Assembly (NCBI GenBank): GCA_965199725.1 | Contig: OZ241321.1 | Span: 1,302,001 to 1,366,000 of the forward strand | DNA from: G965199725 sp965199725 | Lineage (GTDB): Bacteria > Pseudomonadota > Gammaproteobacteria > Nitrosococcales > Methylophagaceae | Direction: 5' to 3' | Length of the DNA: 64,000 nt | Shown here: positions 36,892 through 46,214 of the stretch, in pieces | Position numbering within the stretch: the stretch's first letter is position 1 | How the letters are laid out: each line of letters starts with the position of its first letter | Notes under the pieces: generated by a model | Told to the model about the DNA's origin: nothing | Databases searched by the model: none | Seen by the model: only the letters and a program-made list of their open reading frames with translations | Made by a program: the position numbers and the translations under genes

Positions 36892-37623
36892 ATGAAAAAG
36901 ACGCTTATTGTGTTGTTGATGATAACATTAACTGCCTGTGGTGGTAGCCATGTATTGGCGCCTATTGATGATAAGCGATACAATAGAGGCAAACAAAAAC
37001 CCAGCATAAGCACGATAATACCAACGTCACTACCTTTAACGTATAAGGTAAAAAAGGGCGATACGCTTTATTCAATTAGTTGGCGTTATGGCATGAATTA
37101 TCAAGACCTAGCTGAAAATAATAATATTCGCTCACCTTATAAAATTTATCCAGGCCAGACGTTAAAAATCAGACCACAAAAACAGATCCGTAAAAAACGA
37201 GCAAGTGTATCAAGAGAGCCTACTACCACTAGAGCACTCCCCAAAGAGCGGATAACCTTCTGGCACTGGCCGACCGAAGGTAAGATAATATCAACCTACT
37301 CAGTCAGTGGCGCTGGTCGTAAGGGTATTGATATTGCTGGCATCTCAGGACAAGGCATTGTGTCAGCGGCATCTGGTGAGGTTGTATACAGCGGTAATGG
37401 GTTACCAAGATATGGTAGACTGCTAATTATAAAGCATAATAATGTTTATTTAAGTGCTTATGCGCATAATAAAACCTTGTTGGTTAAAGAGGGCGAACAA
37501 GTAAAAGCAGGGCAAAAGATTGCCACATTGGGACGCACAGGCACGCAACAAGATAAGCTCCACTTTGAGATAAGGCGCAATGGCAAGCCGGTTGATCCGC
37601 TGAAACTTTTACCTAAAAGGTGA
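36892..37623 (+). CDS. nlpD: NlpD-like LysM/M23 lipoprotein (amidase activator)
   Basis: Outer-membrane lipoprotein that activates cell-division amidases. The lipobox is LTACGG (Cys at residue 16). A LysM domain covers about 49-93 (YKVKKGDTLYSISWRYGMNY). The C-terminal LytM/M23 domain reads GRKGIDIAGISGQGIVSAAS and HNNVYLSAYAHNKTLL, then LHFEIRRNGKPVDPL. The zinc-binding His of active peptidases is replaced in GIDIAG, as in E. coli NlpD, so it is a degenerate activator. In relatives rpoS follows nlpD; here it does not. Confidence 0.93.
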   Translation: MKKTLIVLLMITLTACGGSHVLAPIDDKRYNRGKQKPSISTIIPTSLPLTYKVKKGDTLYSISWRYGMNYQDLAENNNIRSPYKIYPGQTLKIRPQKQIRKKRASVSREPTTTRALPKERITFWHWPTEGKIISTYSVSGAGRKGIDIAGISGQGIVSAASGEVVYSGNGLPRYGRLLIIKHNNVYLSAYAHNKTLLVKEGEQVKAGQKIATLGRTGTQQDKLHFEIRRNGKPVDPLKLLPKR

Positions 37624-38304
37624 GCATACCAGCAAATACAACGTACAACAGATTTAAAGTAGCTGATCTAATTTTGTTTCTGGGTTCTTTTTAGTGTTAC
37701 TTTGACTTGTCTTTAATATGCTGTGTTTCTTCATTTAGTTTGTGTGCTACTTGTCTACTTGGAAGTTTTCAGCCTGTATATTTAATAGAGCATTTAGACT
37801 GGCAAGCGCGCATAGAGGGAAGCAATTAATAACTATCAAAACACCCATTAAAGTAAGTGTTATATTAATCTGTGGGTCTTAATCACCAGTTAAGTGCAAG
37901 CCTAACAATGGTCAATTTAATGCTGGCATGCACCTTCCCACTCTTGTCTATACTGCGTAAACGATATTCTAACAACTGAAAATGTTGGCGTTTTTCAATA
38001 TCCTGTAATCAAGATAACAAGCGACTAAAGGCTGCTTAATTAAATTCCAGTTGAGCTATATTGTTGGCTAATGGCTGATAGTTACTTAATATAAGATTGT
38101 AAAGGACCCTTAATTTCGGTTACCTAAATTTGGTCATTGCCCCTATTACCTATTAAAACATTTCTTATTTGAGTTGTAAAAAAGCCATGACCCTATTTTT
38201 ACCATACGGCATAAGGCAAAAATCAATAATATACTTTCGCTCTATACATATTACGTTACTATAATATAGATATAGCACACACTAACTTTAAGGAGCACTT
38301 TAAC
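37624..38304. other. Decayed region where rpoS is expected
   Basis: About 680 bp without an intact gene. On the plus strand no sigma-factor motif can be read. On the minus strand the stretch 38125-37883 has a protein-like frame with two stops (see the pseudogene entry). Further along the minus strand, 37850-37750, a short frame reads MGVLIVINCFPLCALASLNA. The prfB promoter is expected near 38250, where TATAATATAG occurs. Confidence 0.5.
37883..38125 (-). pseudogene. Possible PilO/GspM-like remnant
   Basis: One minus-strand frame reads LYNLILSNYQPLANNIAQLE, a TAA, AAFSRLLS, a TGA, then LQDIEKRQHFQLLEYRLRSI and DKSGKVHASIKLTIVRLAL before a stop at 37883-37885. The final pattern (helix, then paired strands with VHASIKLTIVRL) resembles the ferredoxin-like end of pilus-assembly PilO or type II secretion GspM proteins. 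This is a shape match only. Two in-frame stops mean it is not expressed whole. Confidence 0.35.
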
Positions 38305-39400
38305 TTGGAAACCAGCGTAATCATACAAAAAATAAAAGACCTTAAAAGTCGTAGCAATGATCTCAAGGAGTATCTTTGACTATGATGCTAAGGTTGAACA
38401 GTTAGCTGAGATAACACAACAATTAGAATCACCAGCGGTGTGGGATGATCCTGAACGGGCAAAAGAGTTAGGCCAAAAGCGCGCTAGCTTAGAACGTGTT
38501 ATTGCTAAGTTGGCAGATCATCTTGACGCCTTAGATGATGCTAGGGAGTTGCTAGAGCTTGCCATAGAGGAGCATGATCAAGACATACTTGATTCTGTTG
38601 ATACAGATTTAGTTGCTGTGGATAACGTATTGACACAACTGGAATTTAAACGCATGTTTTCTGGCAAGATGGATGCAGGTAACGCTTATCTTGATGTACA
38701 ATCAGGATCAGGTGGTACTGAAGCCCAAGATTGGGCAAATATGTTACTCAGAATGTATCTGCGTTGGGGTGAGGAGCGCAATTTTAAGGTCGAATTAGTT
38801 GAGGTATCAGCCGGAGATGTCGCTGGGATTAAGAGTGCCACCCTTCATTTTGCTGGTGAATACGCCTTTGGTTTACTCAGAACAGAAACAGGTGTTCATC
38901 GCTTGGTGCGTAAGTCTCCTTTTGATTCTGGTGCTCGCCGTCATACTTCTTTCTGCTCAGTGTTTGTTTATCCTGAAGTAGAAGATGATATTGATATTGA
39001 TATTAATAAGGCTGATTTACGCATTGATACTTACCGCGCAAGCGGTGCTGGTGGGCAGCATGTTAATAAAACTGATTCTGCGGTACGCATTACCCACATT
39101 CCAACTAATACGGTTGTCCAGTGTCAGTCACAGCGATCACAGCATAAAAATAGAAGCGCAGCGATGAACTTGTTAAAAGCAAAGCTGTATGAAGTTGAAT
39201 TACTTAAACAACGTGAAGAAAAGCAAATGGCTGAAGCAGATAAGGCTGATATTGGCTGGGGCAGTCAGATTCGTTCTTATATATTAGATCAATCACTCAT
39301 CAAAGACTTACGCACCAATGTGCAAACAAGCAACACCCAAGCAGTTTTAGATGGTGATTTAACGTTATTTATTGAAGCTTCACTAAAATCAGGACTGTAA
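38305..39400 (+). CDS. prfB: Peptide chain release factor 2, with programmed +1 frameshift
   Basis: Terminates translation at UGA and UAA. The gene starts at TTG 38305, behind AAGGAG at 38290-38295, and runs 24 codons to an in-frame TGA (38377-38379). The site is CTT TGA C, preceded by the internal SD-like AAGGAG at 38365-38370 and TAT. This is the classic autoregulatory slip: low RF2 lets ribosomes shift +1 at CTT. Coding is 38305-38376 joined to 38378-39400, giving 364 aa. The main frame has SPFDSGARRHTSF (recognition) and ASGAGGQHVNKTDSAV (GGQ). lysS follows. Confidence 0.96.
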
Positions 39401-39408
39401 AAAATACC

Positions 39409-40902
39409 ATGATGAAAGATATAGAGCAGGATGAGCACAGATTAATAGCCAAGCGTCGTGAAAAATTGGCTAGGTTACGCAAGAAGGGCTATGCTTTTCC
39501 CAACGATTTCCGCCGTGATACAATCAATGCTAAGTTATTAGCTGAGTATGAACACACATCCAGAGAAGACTTAGAAGGGCTTTTTAGGCGGGTTAAAATT
39601 GCCGGTAGGTTAATGACTAAACGGGTCATGGGCAAAGCCAGTTTTGCCAATATCCGTGATATGTCTGGTGATATGCAGCTTTATGTTAAGCGTGATAACC
39701 TGCCAGCAGATATGTATAGTGAGTTTAAGAGTTGGGATCAGGGTGATATTATTGCCGCTGAAGGTGTGATGTTTCGTACCCAAAAAGGTGAATTGTCAGT
39801 GCTGGTTGATAATATTCGTTTATTAACCAAGTCCTTGCGTCCCTTGCCAGAAAAATTTCATAGCTTAACTCATCAGGAAACCCGTTATCGCCAACGCTAT
39901 GTTGATCTTATGATGAATAAGACCAGTCGTGATACATTCATTATCCGCAATAAAGTGATTGATGGTATTCGCCAGTTTTTAATGGTCAATGAGTATGTAG
40001 AAGTTGAAACACCAATGATGCAGGTCATGCCCGGCGGCGCGAATGCTCGCCCATTTATCACGCACCATAATGCATTAAATATGGACTTATTCTTAAGGAT
40101 AGCACCAGAACTTTACTTAAAGCGTCTGATAGTCGGTGGTTTTGAGCGCGTATTTGAGATTAACCGTAATTTTCGCAATGAGGGACTATCAACCCGCCAT
40201 AATCCAGAGTTTACTATGCTTGAGTTTTATCAGGCCTATGTTGACTACAATGATTTAATGGATTTGACAGAAAAGATGATACGCAAGGTAACGGAGGATG
40301 TACTAGGTACATTACATGTGCATTATCAGGATAACGATTTAGATTTTTCCAAGCCATTTAACAGAATGACGGTGATTGAGTCAATTTTGCATTTTAATCC
40401 TGAGATTAATTTAGCGCAACTGACAACATTGACAGATGTAAAACAGATTGCTGAGGGCCTTTCCATTAAAGCAAAAGAAGTGACAAGTTTGGGTAAAATT
40501 CAGATCGAGATATTTGAAAAGACAGTGGAGCATCGCTTGATAGCGCCTACCTTTATCACTGCGTATCCAACAGATGTATCACCACTAGCAAGGTGTAATG
40601 ATACCGATCCATCTGTTACCGATCGTTTTGAATTATTTGTTGGCGGTCGTGAGATTGCTAACGGTTTTTCTGAGCTAAATGATGCTGAAGATCAAGCGGA
40701 GCGTTTCCGCGCACAGGTTCTTGAAAAAGAGGCCGGTGATATGGAGGCAATGCAATTTGATGATGATTATATTCGTGCACTAGAATATGGTATGCCACCA
40801 ACAGCTGGTGAGGGAATAGGGATTGACCGCTTAGTTATGGTGCTCACGAATTCGCCTTCTATCCGTGATGTTTTGTTGTTTCCTCATATGCGACCAGCGT
40901 GA
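39409..40902 (+). CDS. lysS: Lysyl-tRNA synthetase (class II)
   Basis: Charges tRNA-Lys. The N-terminal OB-fold anticodon domain contains VKIAGRLMTKRVMGKASFAN. The class II catalytic core has motif 2 FERVFEINRNFRNEGLSTRH (with NPEFTMLEFYQAY) and motif 3 GEGIGIDRLVMVLTNSPSIR. Length of 497 aa is typical. Two ATGs (39409 and 39412) are possible. It is 8 bp after prfB, the usual prfB-lysS pair. Confidence 0.97.
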   Translation: MMKDIEQDEHRLIAKRREKLARLRKKGYAFPNDFRRDTINAKLLAEYEHTSREDLEGLFRRVKIAGRLMTKRVMGKASFANIRDMSGDMQLYVKRDNLPADMYSEFKSWDQGDIIAAEGVMFRTQKGELSVLVDNIRLLTKSLRPLPEKFHSLTHQETRYRQRYVDLMMNKTSRDTFIIRNKVIDGIRQFLMVNEYVEVETPMMQVMPGGANARPFITHHNALNMDLFLRIAPELYLKRLIVGGFERVFEINRNFRNEGLSTRHNPEFTMLEFYQAYVDYNDLMDLTEKMIRKVTEDVLGTLHVHYQDNDLDFSKPFNRMTVIESILHFNPEINLAQLTTLTDVKQIAEGLSIKAKEVTSLGKIQIEIFEKTVEHRLIAPTFITAYPTDVSPLARCNDTDPSVTDRFELFVGGREIANGFSELNDAEDQAERFRAQVLEKEAGDMEAMQFDDDYIRALEYGMPPTAGEGIGIDRLVMVLTNSPSIRDVLLFPHMRPA

Positions 40903-40948
40903 GCGATTTTCTGGATGCTCATCTCAAGCCCTCCATGAAGGTAGGGAG

Positions 40949-41169
40949 CTTTAAGCTTTACAAAAGCTAGAGGAATATTATGGATACATTATACATATAA
41001 GATAAGTATTAAGCCATCTGATATAGAAACTGATAATATTAGAGAGGAAGGTTTGTTTTTCTCAAGTATAGCTGATGCTTTAAGTTTAGATAGGTCAAAT
41101 ATTGAAGAAATTAACGAAGATAACTACTTGTCTGAAATCAATAATATTAACAATAAATATTCAAAATGA
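40949..41169 (+). pseudogene. Unrecognised gene end upstream of HNH nuclease remnant
   Basis: An open frame without a start reads GALSFTKARGILWIHYTYK, ISIKPSDIETDNIREEGLFF, then SSIADALSLDRSNIEEINED to TGA 41167-41169. The TGA overlaps the following ATG as ATGA, so it was the upstream partner in an operon. By position it may be the tail of the modification methyltransferase, but no methyltransferase motif is left. The 5' part is missing. Confidence 0.4.
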
Positions 41170-41734
41170 CGAAGGTTGAAGCTATAGCAAAAGTTATGCG
41201 GAATAATGGCGGTATTGCAACTTTAGCTATTATTTATAAGGAGATAGAAGAATACTATCCTGCTGTTAAAAATTCAAAATCATGGACTGCTGGCGTTAGG
41301 GGAGTTTTGTATAGAGAAGTCTACAAAAATAAAAATTTTAAAAAAGTTGGTGATGGTTTGTTCTCATTAATAAATTATGATGAAAGCTCTCTTATTTTAG
41401 ATGAGGATAAAGATACAGAAATGCCATTATTAACAAAAATTAGAATAGGGCAAAATAGATTTAGAAATAGCTTACTTCAAGCAATAAAGAAAGATTGGAC
41501 ATCAATAATGGCTTTATACTTTCACCGCTATTTGATACCTTATTTGATAGCGGTTTAATAACTTTCTCTTTTCAGTCAGAAGTGGTAATCTCTAAATCAT
41601 TAAAACAGACAAATATCCAAAGAATAGGTATTGAAAATAAACAAAAAATTATTGATTTGCCAATAAAGGGTAGGGAGAAATACCTAGAATATCACCATAA
41701 TAAAGTATTTTTAGGAAATCCAAACCAGATTTAA
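41166..41734 (+). pseudogene. HNH restriction endonuclease with its catalytic core deleted
   Basis: The first part (from ATG 41166) reads MTKVEAIAKVMRNNGGIATL, KSWTAGVRGVLYREVY and VGDGLFSLI, a winged-helix-like N-terminal domain. It then reaches QNRFRNSLLQAIKKD, where HNH nucleases normally continue into the Cys/His core. Instead the frame changes near 41490 to RLDINNGFILSPLFDTLFDS, GLITFSF and later KGREKYLEYH, the usual C-terminal part. The segment with the ITG...ASHIKPW core is gone and the frames are out of register. Ends at 41734. Confidence 0.65.
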
Positions 41735-41835
41735 TCAGAAAAATAGCTCAATATCCAGAAAGTTATGTAGGGCTGTTTAGACCCACTAGACCAAAAGCAA
41801 AAATAATTCAAAATATGATAATGGCGAAGGCGTGA
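41704..41835 (+). pseudogene. Short downstream remnant of the same locus
   Basis: Open frame without a start: KPDLIRKIAQYPESYVGLF, then RPTRPKAKIIQNMIMAKA and TGA 41833-41835. It looks like the start region of another small restriction-type protein. I do not recognise it firmly. Everything from 41836 to 42018 shows no coding sign; it should contain the alaC promoter. Confidence 0.3.
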
Positions 41836-42018
41836 TATATCAAACATTAGAGCAACTGTGCACAGAAACAATACGCCGTATAACAAAGACTTAGCATCTT
41901 ACATATAGTATACATATATAACAATACTCTAGATAGGGGGGTATGTGTCTTATTGTTTAGTCATGCTGCAAGTTCTGTATAATTAACTATTTATTATTGA
42001 TGATTATCAGGTATAGCA

Positions 42019-43212
42019 TTGAACGACGATTTCCCCAGAATTAAGCGCTTGCCACCCTATGTATTTAATATTGTCAATGATTTAAAAGCGCACGCACGCA
42101 GTGCCGGTGAGGATATTATTGATTTTGGCATGGGCAATCCTGATCAGGCTACCCCGCCACATGTTGTTGCTAAATTAGTAGAGGCATCAAGCAGGTCTGA
42201 TACTAATCGTTATTCGGCTTCTCGTGGAATTCCGCGCTTGCGTAAAGCAGTTTGCGATTGGTATCAGCGCAAATTTTCTGTCAGTTTAGATGCTGATACA
42301 GAAACTATCGTTACGATTGGCTCTAAAGAAGGGTTAGCTCATCTAGCGCTTGCGACCATTGGGCCGGGCGATGCTATTTTAGTGCCTAATCCGGCGTACC
42401 CTATTCATCCCTATGGATTTGTTATTTCAGGCGCTGATATTCGTCATGTACCGTTAATTGATGGCGGTGATTTTTTTGCTGAATTGGAAAAATCAGTAAA
42501 AGACTCATGGCCCAAGCCAAAAATGTTGGTGCTTAATTTTCCGAGTAACCCAACAACGCAATGCGTAGATTTGGCGTTTTTTGAGCGCGTGATTGCCTTT
42601 GCCCAAGAACATGAGATTTGGGTGGTGCATGATTTAGCCTATGGTGAAATTACTTTTGATGGCTATAAGGCGCCATCAATTTTGCAGGTATCAGGCGCTA
42701 AGGACGTTGCTGTTGAGTTTTATACGCTGTCAAAAACCTATAATATGCCCGGCTGGCGTGTTGGTTTTATGTCAGGCAACCCGATCCTAGTAGCGGCATT
42801 AACCAAAATGAAATCATATTTAGATTATGGTATGTTCACGCCAATTCAGGTGGCTGCTATTGCGGCATTGGATAGTTCACAGCAATGTGTTGTTGATATT
42901 GTTGATACCTATAAAAGTCGGCGCGATGTGTTGTGTGATGGTTTAAGCGCTGTTGGCTGGCATATTGAAAAACCAAAGGCAACCATGTTTGTGTGGGCAA
43001 AGATACCTGACAGCTATCTTGATCTTGGATCGCTAGAATTTGCCAAAAAATTATTACATGAAGCAAAAGTAGCGGTATCGCCGGGGATAGGCTTTGGTGA
43101 ATATGGCGATGATCATGTCCGTTTTGCGTTAATTGAAAATGAGCACCGAACGCGGCAAGCTATTCGCGGTGTGCGTGATATGTTTAGACGAGGCAACATC
43201 AGGAGAACATAA
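42019..43212 (+). CDS. alaC: Alanine-synthesising aminotransferase AlaC type
   Basis: Class I PLP aminotransferase producing alanine from pyruvate and glutamate. Family markers: FPRIKRLPPYVFNIVNDLKA, DFGMGNPDQATPPHVV, and the Schiff-base Lys in TLSKTYNMPGWRVGFMSG. Length 397 aa. TTG start at 42019 is preferred because it gives the usual MNDDFPRI N-terminus; no ATG is nearby. It is 2 bp upstream of hom, and alaC-hom-thrC is a recurrent order in gammaproteobacteria. Confidence 0.92.
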   Translation: MNDDFPRIKRLPPYVFNIVNDLKAHARSAGEDIIDFGMGNPDQATPPHVVAKLVEASSRSDTNRYSASRGIPRLRKAVCDWYQRKFSVSLDADTETIVTIGSKEGLAHLALATIGPGDAILVPNPAYPIHPYGFVISGADIRHVPLIDGGDFFAELEKSVKDSWPKPKMLVLNFPSNPTTQCVDLAFFERVIAFAQEHEIWVVHDLAYGEITFDGYKAPSILQVSGAKDVAVEFYTLSKTYNMPGWRVGFMSGNPILVAALTKMKSYLDYGMFTPIQVAAIAALDSSQQCVVDIVDTYKSRRDVLCDGLSAVGWHIEKPKATMFVWAKIPDSYLDLGSLEFAKKLLHEAKVAVSPGIGFGEYGDDHVRFALIENEHRTRQAIRGVRDMFRRGNIRRT

Positions 43213-43214
43213 AA

Positions 43215-44534
43215 GTGCAGCGAGTAGTAAAAGTTGGCATATTAGGGCTGGGCACAGTAGGTAGCGGCACAGTCAATTTACTGACTAAGAATAAATATCA
43301 GATCAGCCGTCGTTTAGGTTTTGATATTAACCTGACTCATGCCGCTGCTACTGATTTTACTAGACAAAAAGATTGTGCTGCTGATGGTATTCAATTAACC
43401 AATGATGCAATGACCATTGTAACTAATCCTGAAATCAGCATTGTGGTTGAGCTGATTGGTGGTACGGGCGTTGCTCGTGATTTGGTGTTAGCAGCTATTG
43501 ACCATGGTAAGCATGTAGTAACGGCTAATAAGGCGCTGATTGCTGTGCATGGCAATGTGTTATTTGCTAAGGCAGAGCAAAAAGGGGTAACCATTGCTTT
43601 TGAGGCAGCAGTAGCAGGCGGTATTCCTATCATTAAAGCGATGCGAGAAGGTTTGGCAGCTAACAATATTGAATGGTTGGTGGGCATTATTAATGGCACT
43701 GGTAATTTTATTTTGACCGAAATGCGTGATAAGGAGCGTGACTTTGCTGATGTATTGTCACAAGCACAGGCGTTGGGGTATGCCGAAGCTGATCCAACCT
43801 TTGATGTTGAAGGGATTGATGCTGCACATAAGCTCACTATCATGGCGTCACTTGCCTTTGGCATTCCCTTGCAATTTGATAAAGCGTATACTGAAGGTAT
43901 TGGTAAAATATCACCGGAAGACCTTAAGTACGCCGCTGAACTGGGTTACTGTATCAAGCATTTGGGCATTGCCAAAAAAACTAATCAGGGCGTAGAGATG
44001 CGCGTTCACCCAACCCTGATTCCTCATCATCGTTTAATTGCTAATGTTGATGGTGTGATGAATGCTGTATTGGTCAAGGCTGATGCGGTTGGGCCAACGC
44101 TTTATTATGGTGCTGGTGCTGGTGCTGGTGCAACTGCATCAGCAGTTGTTGCTGACATTATTGATATTGCGCGTACGCTCGATATTGATCCTATAACTAA
44201 AATTCCGCCACTGGCATTTCAAAGCGACATGTTAAGCACTACATCTATTGTACCAATAACAAAAGTAGTGACTGCCTATTATTTGCGTATTAACTCTGAA
44301 GATAAGCCTGGTGTGTTGGCAGAAATTACAGATATTTTAGCCGATCACGCTATTAGCATTGAAGCTATTTTGCAAAAAGAGCCCAAGCAGCAAGGAGGTA
44401 TTTTGCCAGTTATTATACTAACTCAGCGGGTACTGGAAGAAAATATAGATGCGGCAATTACTCGCATTGAGGACTTAAGCGCTATCAGCGGTTTTGTGAT
44501 GCGGATTCGTGTAGAGCCTTTAGGCTGTCAATAA
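43215..44534 (+). CDS. hom: Homoserine dehydrogenase
   Basis: Reduces aspartate semialdehyde to homoserine for threonine and methionine. NAD(P) fold GILGLGTVGSGTVNLL at the N-terminus, catalytic region AAVAGGIPIIKAMREGLAAN and EADPTFDVEGIDAAHKL, and a C-terminal ACT domain (INSEDKPGVLAEITDILADH) for feedback by threonine. Length 439 aa, monofunctional without an aspartokinase part. GTG start; thrC begins 20 bp later. Confidence 0.96.
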   Translation: MQRVVKVGILGLGTVGSGTVNLLTKNKYQISRRLGFDINLTHAAATDFTRQKDCAADGIQLTNDAMTIVTNPEISIVVELIGGTGVARDLVLAAIDHGKHVVTANKALIAVHGNVLFAKAEQKGVTIAFEAAVAGGIPIIKAMREGLAANNIEWLVGIINGTGNFILTEMRDKERDFADVLSQAQALGYAEADPTFDVEGIDAAHKLTIMASLAFGIPLQFDKAYTEGIGKISPEDLKYAAELGYCIKHLGIAKKTNQGVEMRVHPTLIPHHRLIANVDGVMNAVLVKADAVGPTLYYGAGAGAGATASAVVADIIDIARTLDIDPITKIPPLAFQSDMLSTTSIVPITKVVTAYYLRINSEDKPGVLAEITDILADHAISIEAILQKEPKQQGGILPVIILTQRVLEENIDAAITRIEDLSAISGFVMRIRVEPLGCQ

Positions 44535-44554
44535 GTTTATTAAAGGGAAAAATA

Positions 44555-45640
44555 ATGTCGCCAACATCGTGTTACACCGGGTTGATTAATCGCTATCGCG
44601 ACCGTCTTCCTGTTAGTGATCATACTGTATCAATTGATCTTTGCGAGGGTAATACCCCGTTGATTAAGTTAAAGAATATTGCTGATATATTGAAAAAGGA
44701 TGTTGATATATACGTTAAGTATGAAGGCTTGAACCCAACAGGTTCTTTTAAGGATCGTGGTATGACTATGGCGGTGACCAAAGCCGTTGAGAGCGGTAGC
44801 AAAGCTATTATTTGTGCCTCAACGGGCAATACTTCAGCATCAGCAGCCGCATACGCGGCGCGAGCGGGTATTGCAGCGTTTGTATTGATTCCTGAGGGTA
44901 AAATTGCTTTGGGCAAGTTGGCGCAGGCGATGATGCATGGCGCAAACGTTATTCAAATAAAAGGTAATTTTGATAAGGGCATGCAGTTAGTAAAAGAAGT
45001 GGCTGAACATACTCCAGTGACAATTGTAAATTCAATCAATCCTTACCGCTTGCAAGGACAAAAAACCGCCGCGTTTGAAATTACTGAAGCGCTTGCTGGT
45101 GTACCAGACTTTCATTGTTTGCCGGTGGGTAATGCGGGTAATATCAGCGCATATTGGCTAGGCTATAGTGAATATTTCGATGATAAGATTGTCAATACAC
45201 GTCCTAGAATGGTGGGTTATCAAGCAGCAGGCAGTGCACCATTTTTACGTAGACAAATGGTTGATCAGCCTGAGACAATAGCCACTGCTATTCGTATTGG
45301 TCATCCACAAAGCTGGGACAAGGCATGGCAGGCGAAAAAAGAATCAAACGGTTGGTTTGCTGAGTGCACTGATAAGCAGATTTTAGCTGCACAAAAACTA
45401 TTGGCAGAACGTGAAGGCGTTTTTTGTGAGCCTGCTTCTGCTACTGCATTGGCTGGTGCTATGGTTGATATTGCTAGTGAAAAAATTCCACCAGGCAGTC
45501 AGATCGTCTGCACACTGACTGGCCATGGCCTGAAAGATCCAGATACAGCAATAAAACAAAGTGGTGCGGCGCCCGTGTTAACAGTTCGTGCTACACTTGA
45601 TGAAGTCCGCACTGCTATTTTAACCACGATGGGGGAGTAA
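44555..45640 (+). CDS. thrC: Threonine synthase
   Basis: Converts O-phosphohomoserine to threonine with PLP. The PLP lysine lies in LNPTGSFKDRGMTMAV, and the phosphate loop is CASTGNTSASAAAYAARAGI and PVGNAGNISAYW. At 361 aa it is the short type found in many bacteria, not the longer enterobacterial form. AAAGGG precedes the ATG. Its TAA shares one base with the next ATG. Confidence 0.96.
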   Translation: MSPTSCYTGLINRYRDRLPVSDHTVSIDLCEGNTPLIKLKNIADILKKDVDIYVKYEGLNPTGSFKDRGMTMAVTKAVESGSKAIICASTGNTSASAAAYAARAGIAAFVLIPEGKIALGKLAQAMMHGANVIQIKGNFDKGMQLVKEVAEHTPVTIVNSINPYRLQGQKTAAFEITEALAGVPDFHCLPVGNAGNISAYWLGYSEYFDDKIVNTRPRMVGYQAAGSAPFLRRQMVDQPETIATAIRIGHPQSWDKAWQAKKESNGWFAECTDKQILAAQKLLAEREGVFCEPASATALAGAMVDIASEKIPPGSQIVCTLTGHGLKDPDTAIKQSGAAPVLTVRATLDEVRTAILTTMGE

Positions 45641-46137
45641 TGATTACACCTCGTCAGGATGAAATAATGGCGGCCAGAATGCCGCATAATATATTTTTAA
45701 CCAACCTAATAATGAACCATATCTTATTGTTGACGGCTATCATTGCCTTTGGTTCAACGTATATCAAATTGATTGTGTTAGTGCCCATTTTTTCCTTTAT
45801 AGCGCTAGGCTATACTTTTTATACTTCAGGTAAAATCAAACGTGAACAGAGCGAATTTGTTTATATTCATTGGCAGATTGCGCGTCGTTGGAGCATATTG
45901 TTTGCTGGCGCGATCATGCTGCTTATTATTGTGATGTTTTCTGCATGGCTGGCTAACCAATATCTGGGCATAATGAAAGAGGCTATCTATGCCTTTGTTG
46001 CCGGGTTTGCTTTTTTACCAACGATGGTTTTTGTGGTGTTATTAATTATAATAGAATCGGATTCACTGTATTACGCACGCACGGGCAGGTTACCTCAATG
46101 GGCACAAAAGAGATTTTTGACTGATAACGCAGATTAG
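45640..46137 (+). CDS. Uncharacterised four-helix membrane protein
   Basis: A 165-aa protein with four hydrophobic segments (about 23-41, 44-61, 84-107 and 116-141) and a hydrophilic tail (YYARTGRLPQWAQKRFLTD). It overlaps the thrC stop (TAATG), so it is translated with the threonine operon. No motif identifies a function. Conservation of the coupling would suggest a role tied to amino-acid metabolism or export, but this is only context. Confidence 0.75.
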   Translation: MITPRQDEIMAARMPHNIFLTNLIMNHILLLTAIIAFGSTYIKLIVLVPIFSFIALGYTFYTSGKIKREQSEFVYIHWQIARRWSILFAGAIMLLIIVMFSAWLANQYLGIMKEAIYAFVAGFAFLPTMVFVVLLIIIESDSLYYARTGRLPQWAQKRFLTDNAD

Positions 46138-46214
46138 TCTCTCCATGGGTTTCTGCGTTGGCATGCTGCCAGCTTTGGTTTTGCAGAAAAGACGAGTCAG
46201 GATAGTCTCAGTTT

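Noticed and set aside
43391..43864. 157-codon minus-strand frame within hom
   Set aside because: Shadow of a well-supported gene; its composition mirrors the antisense of hom codons.
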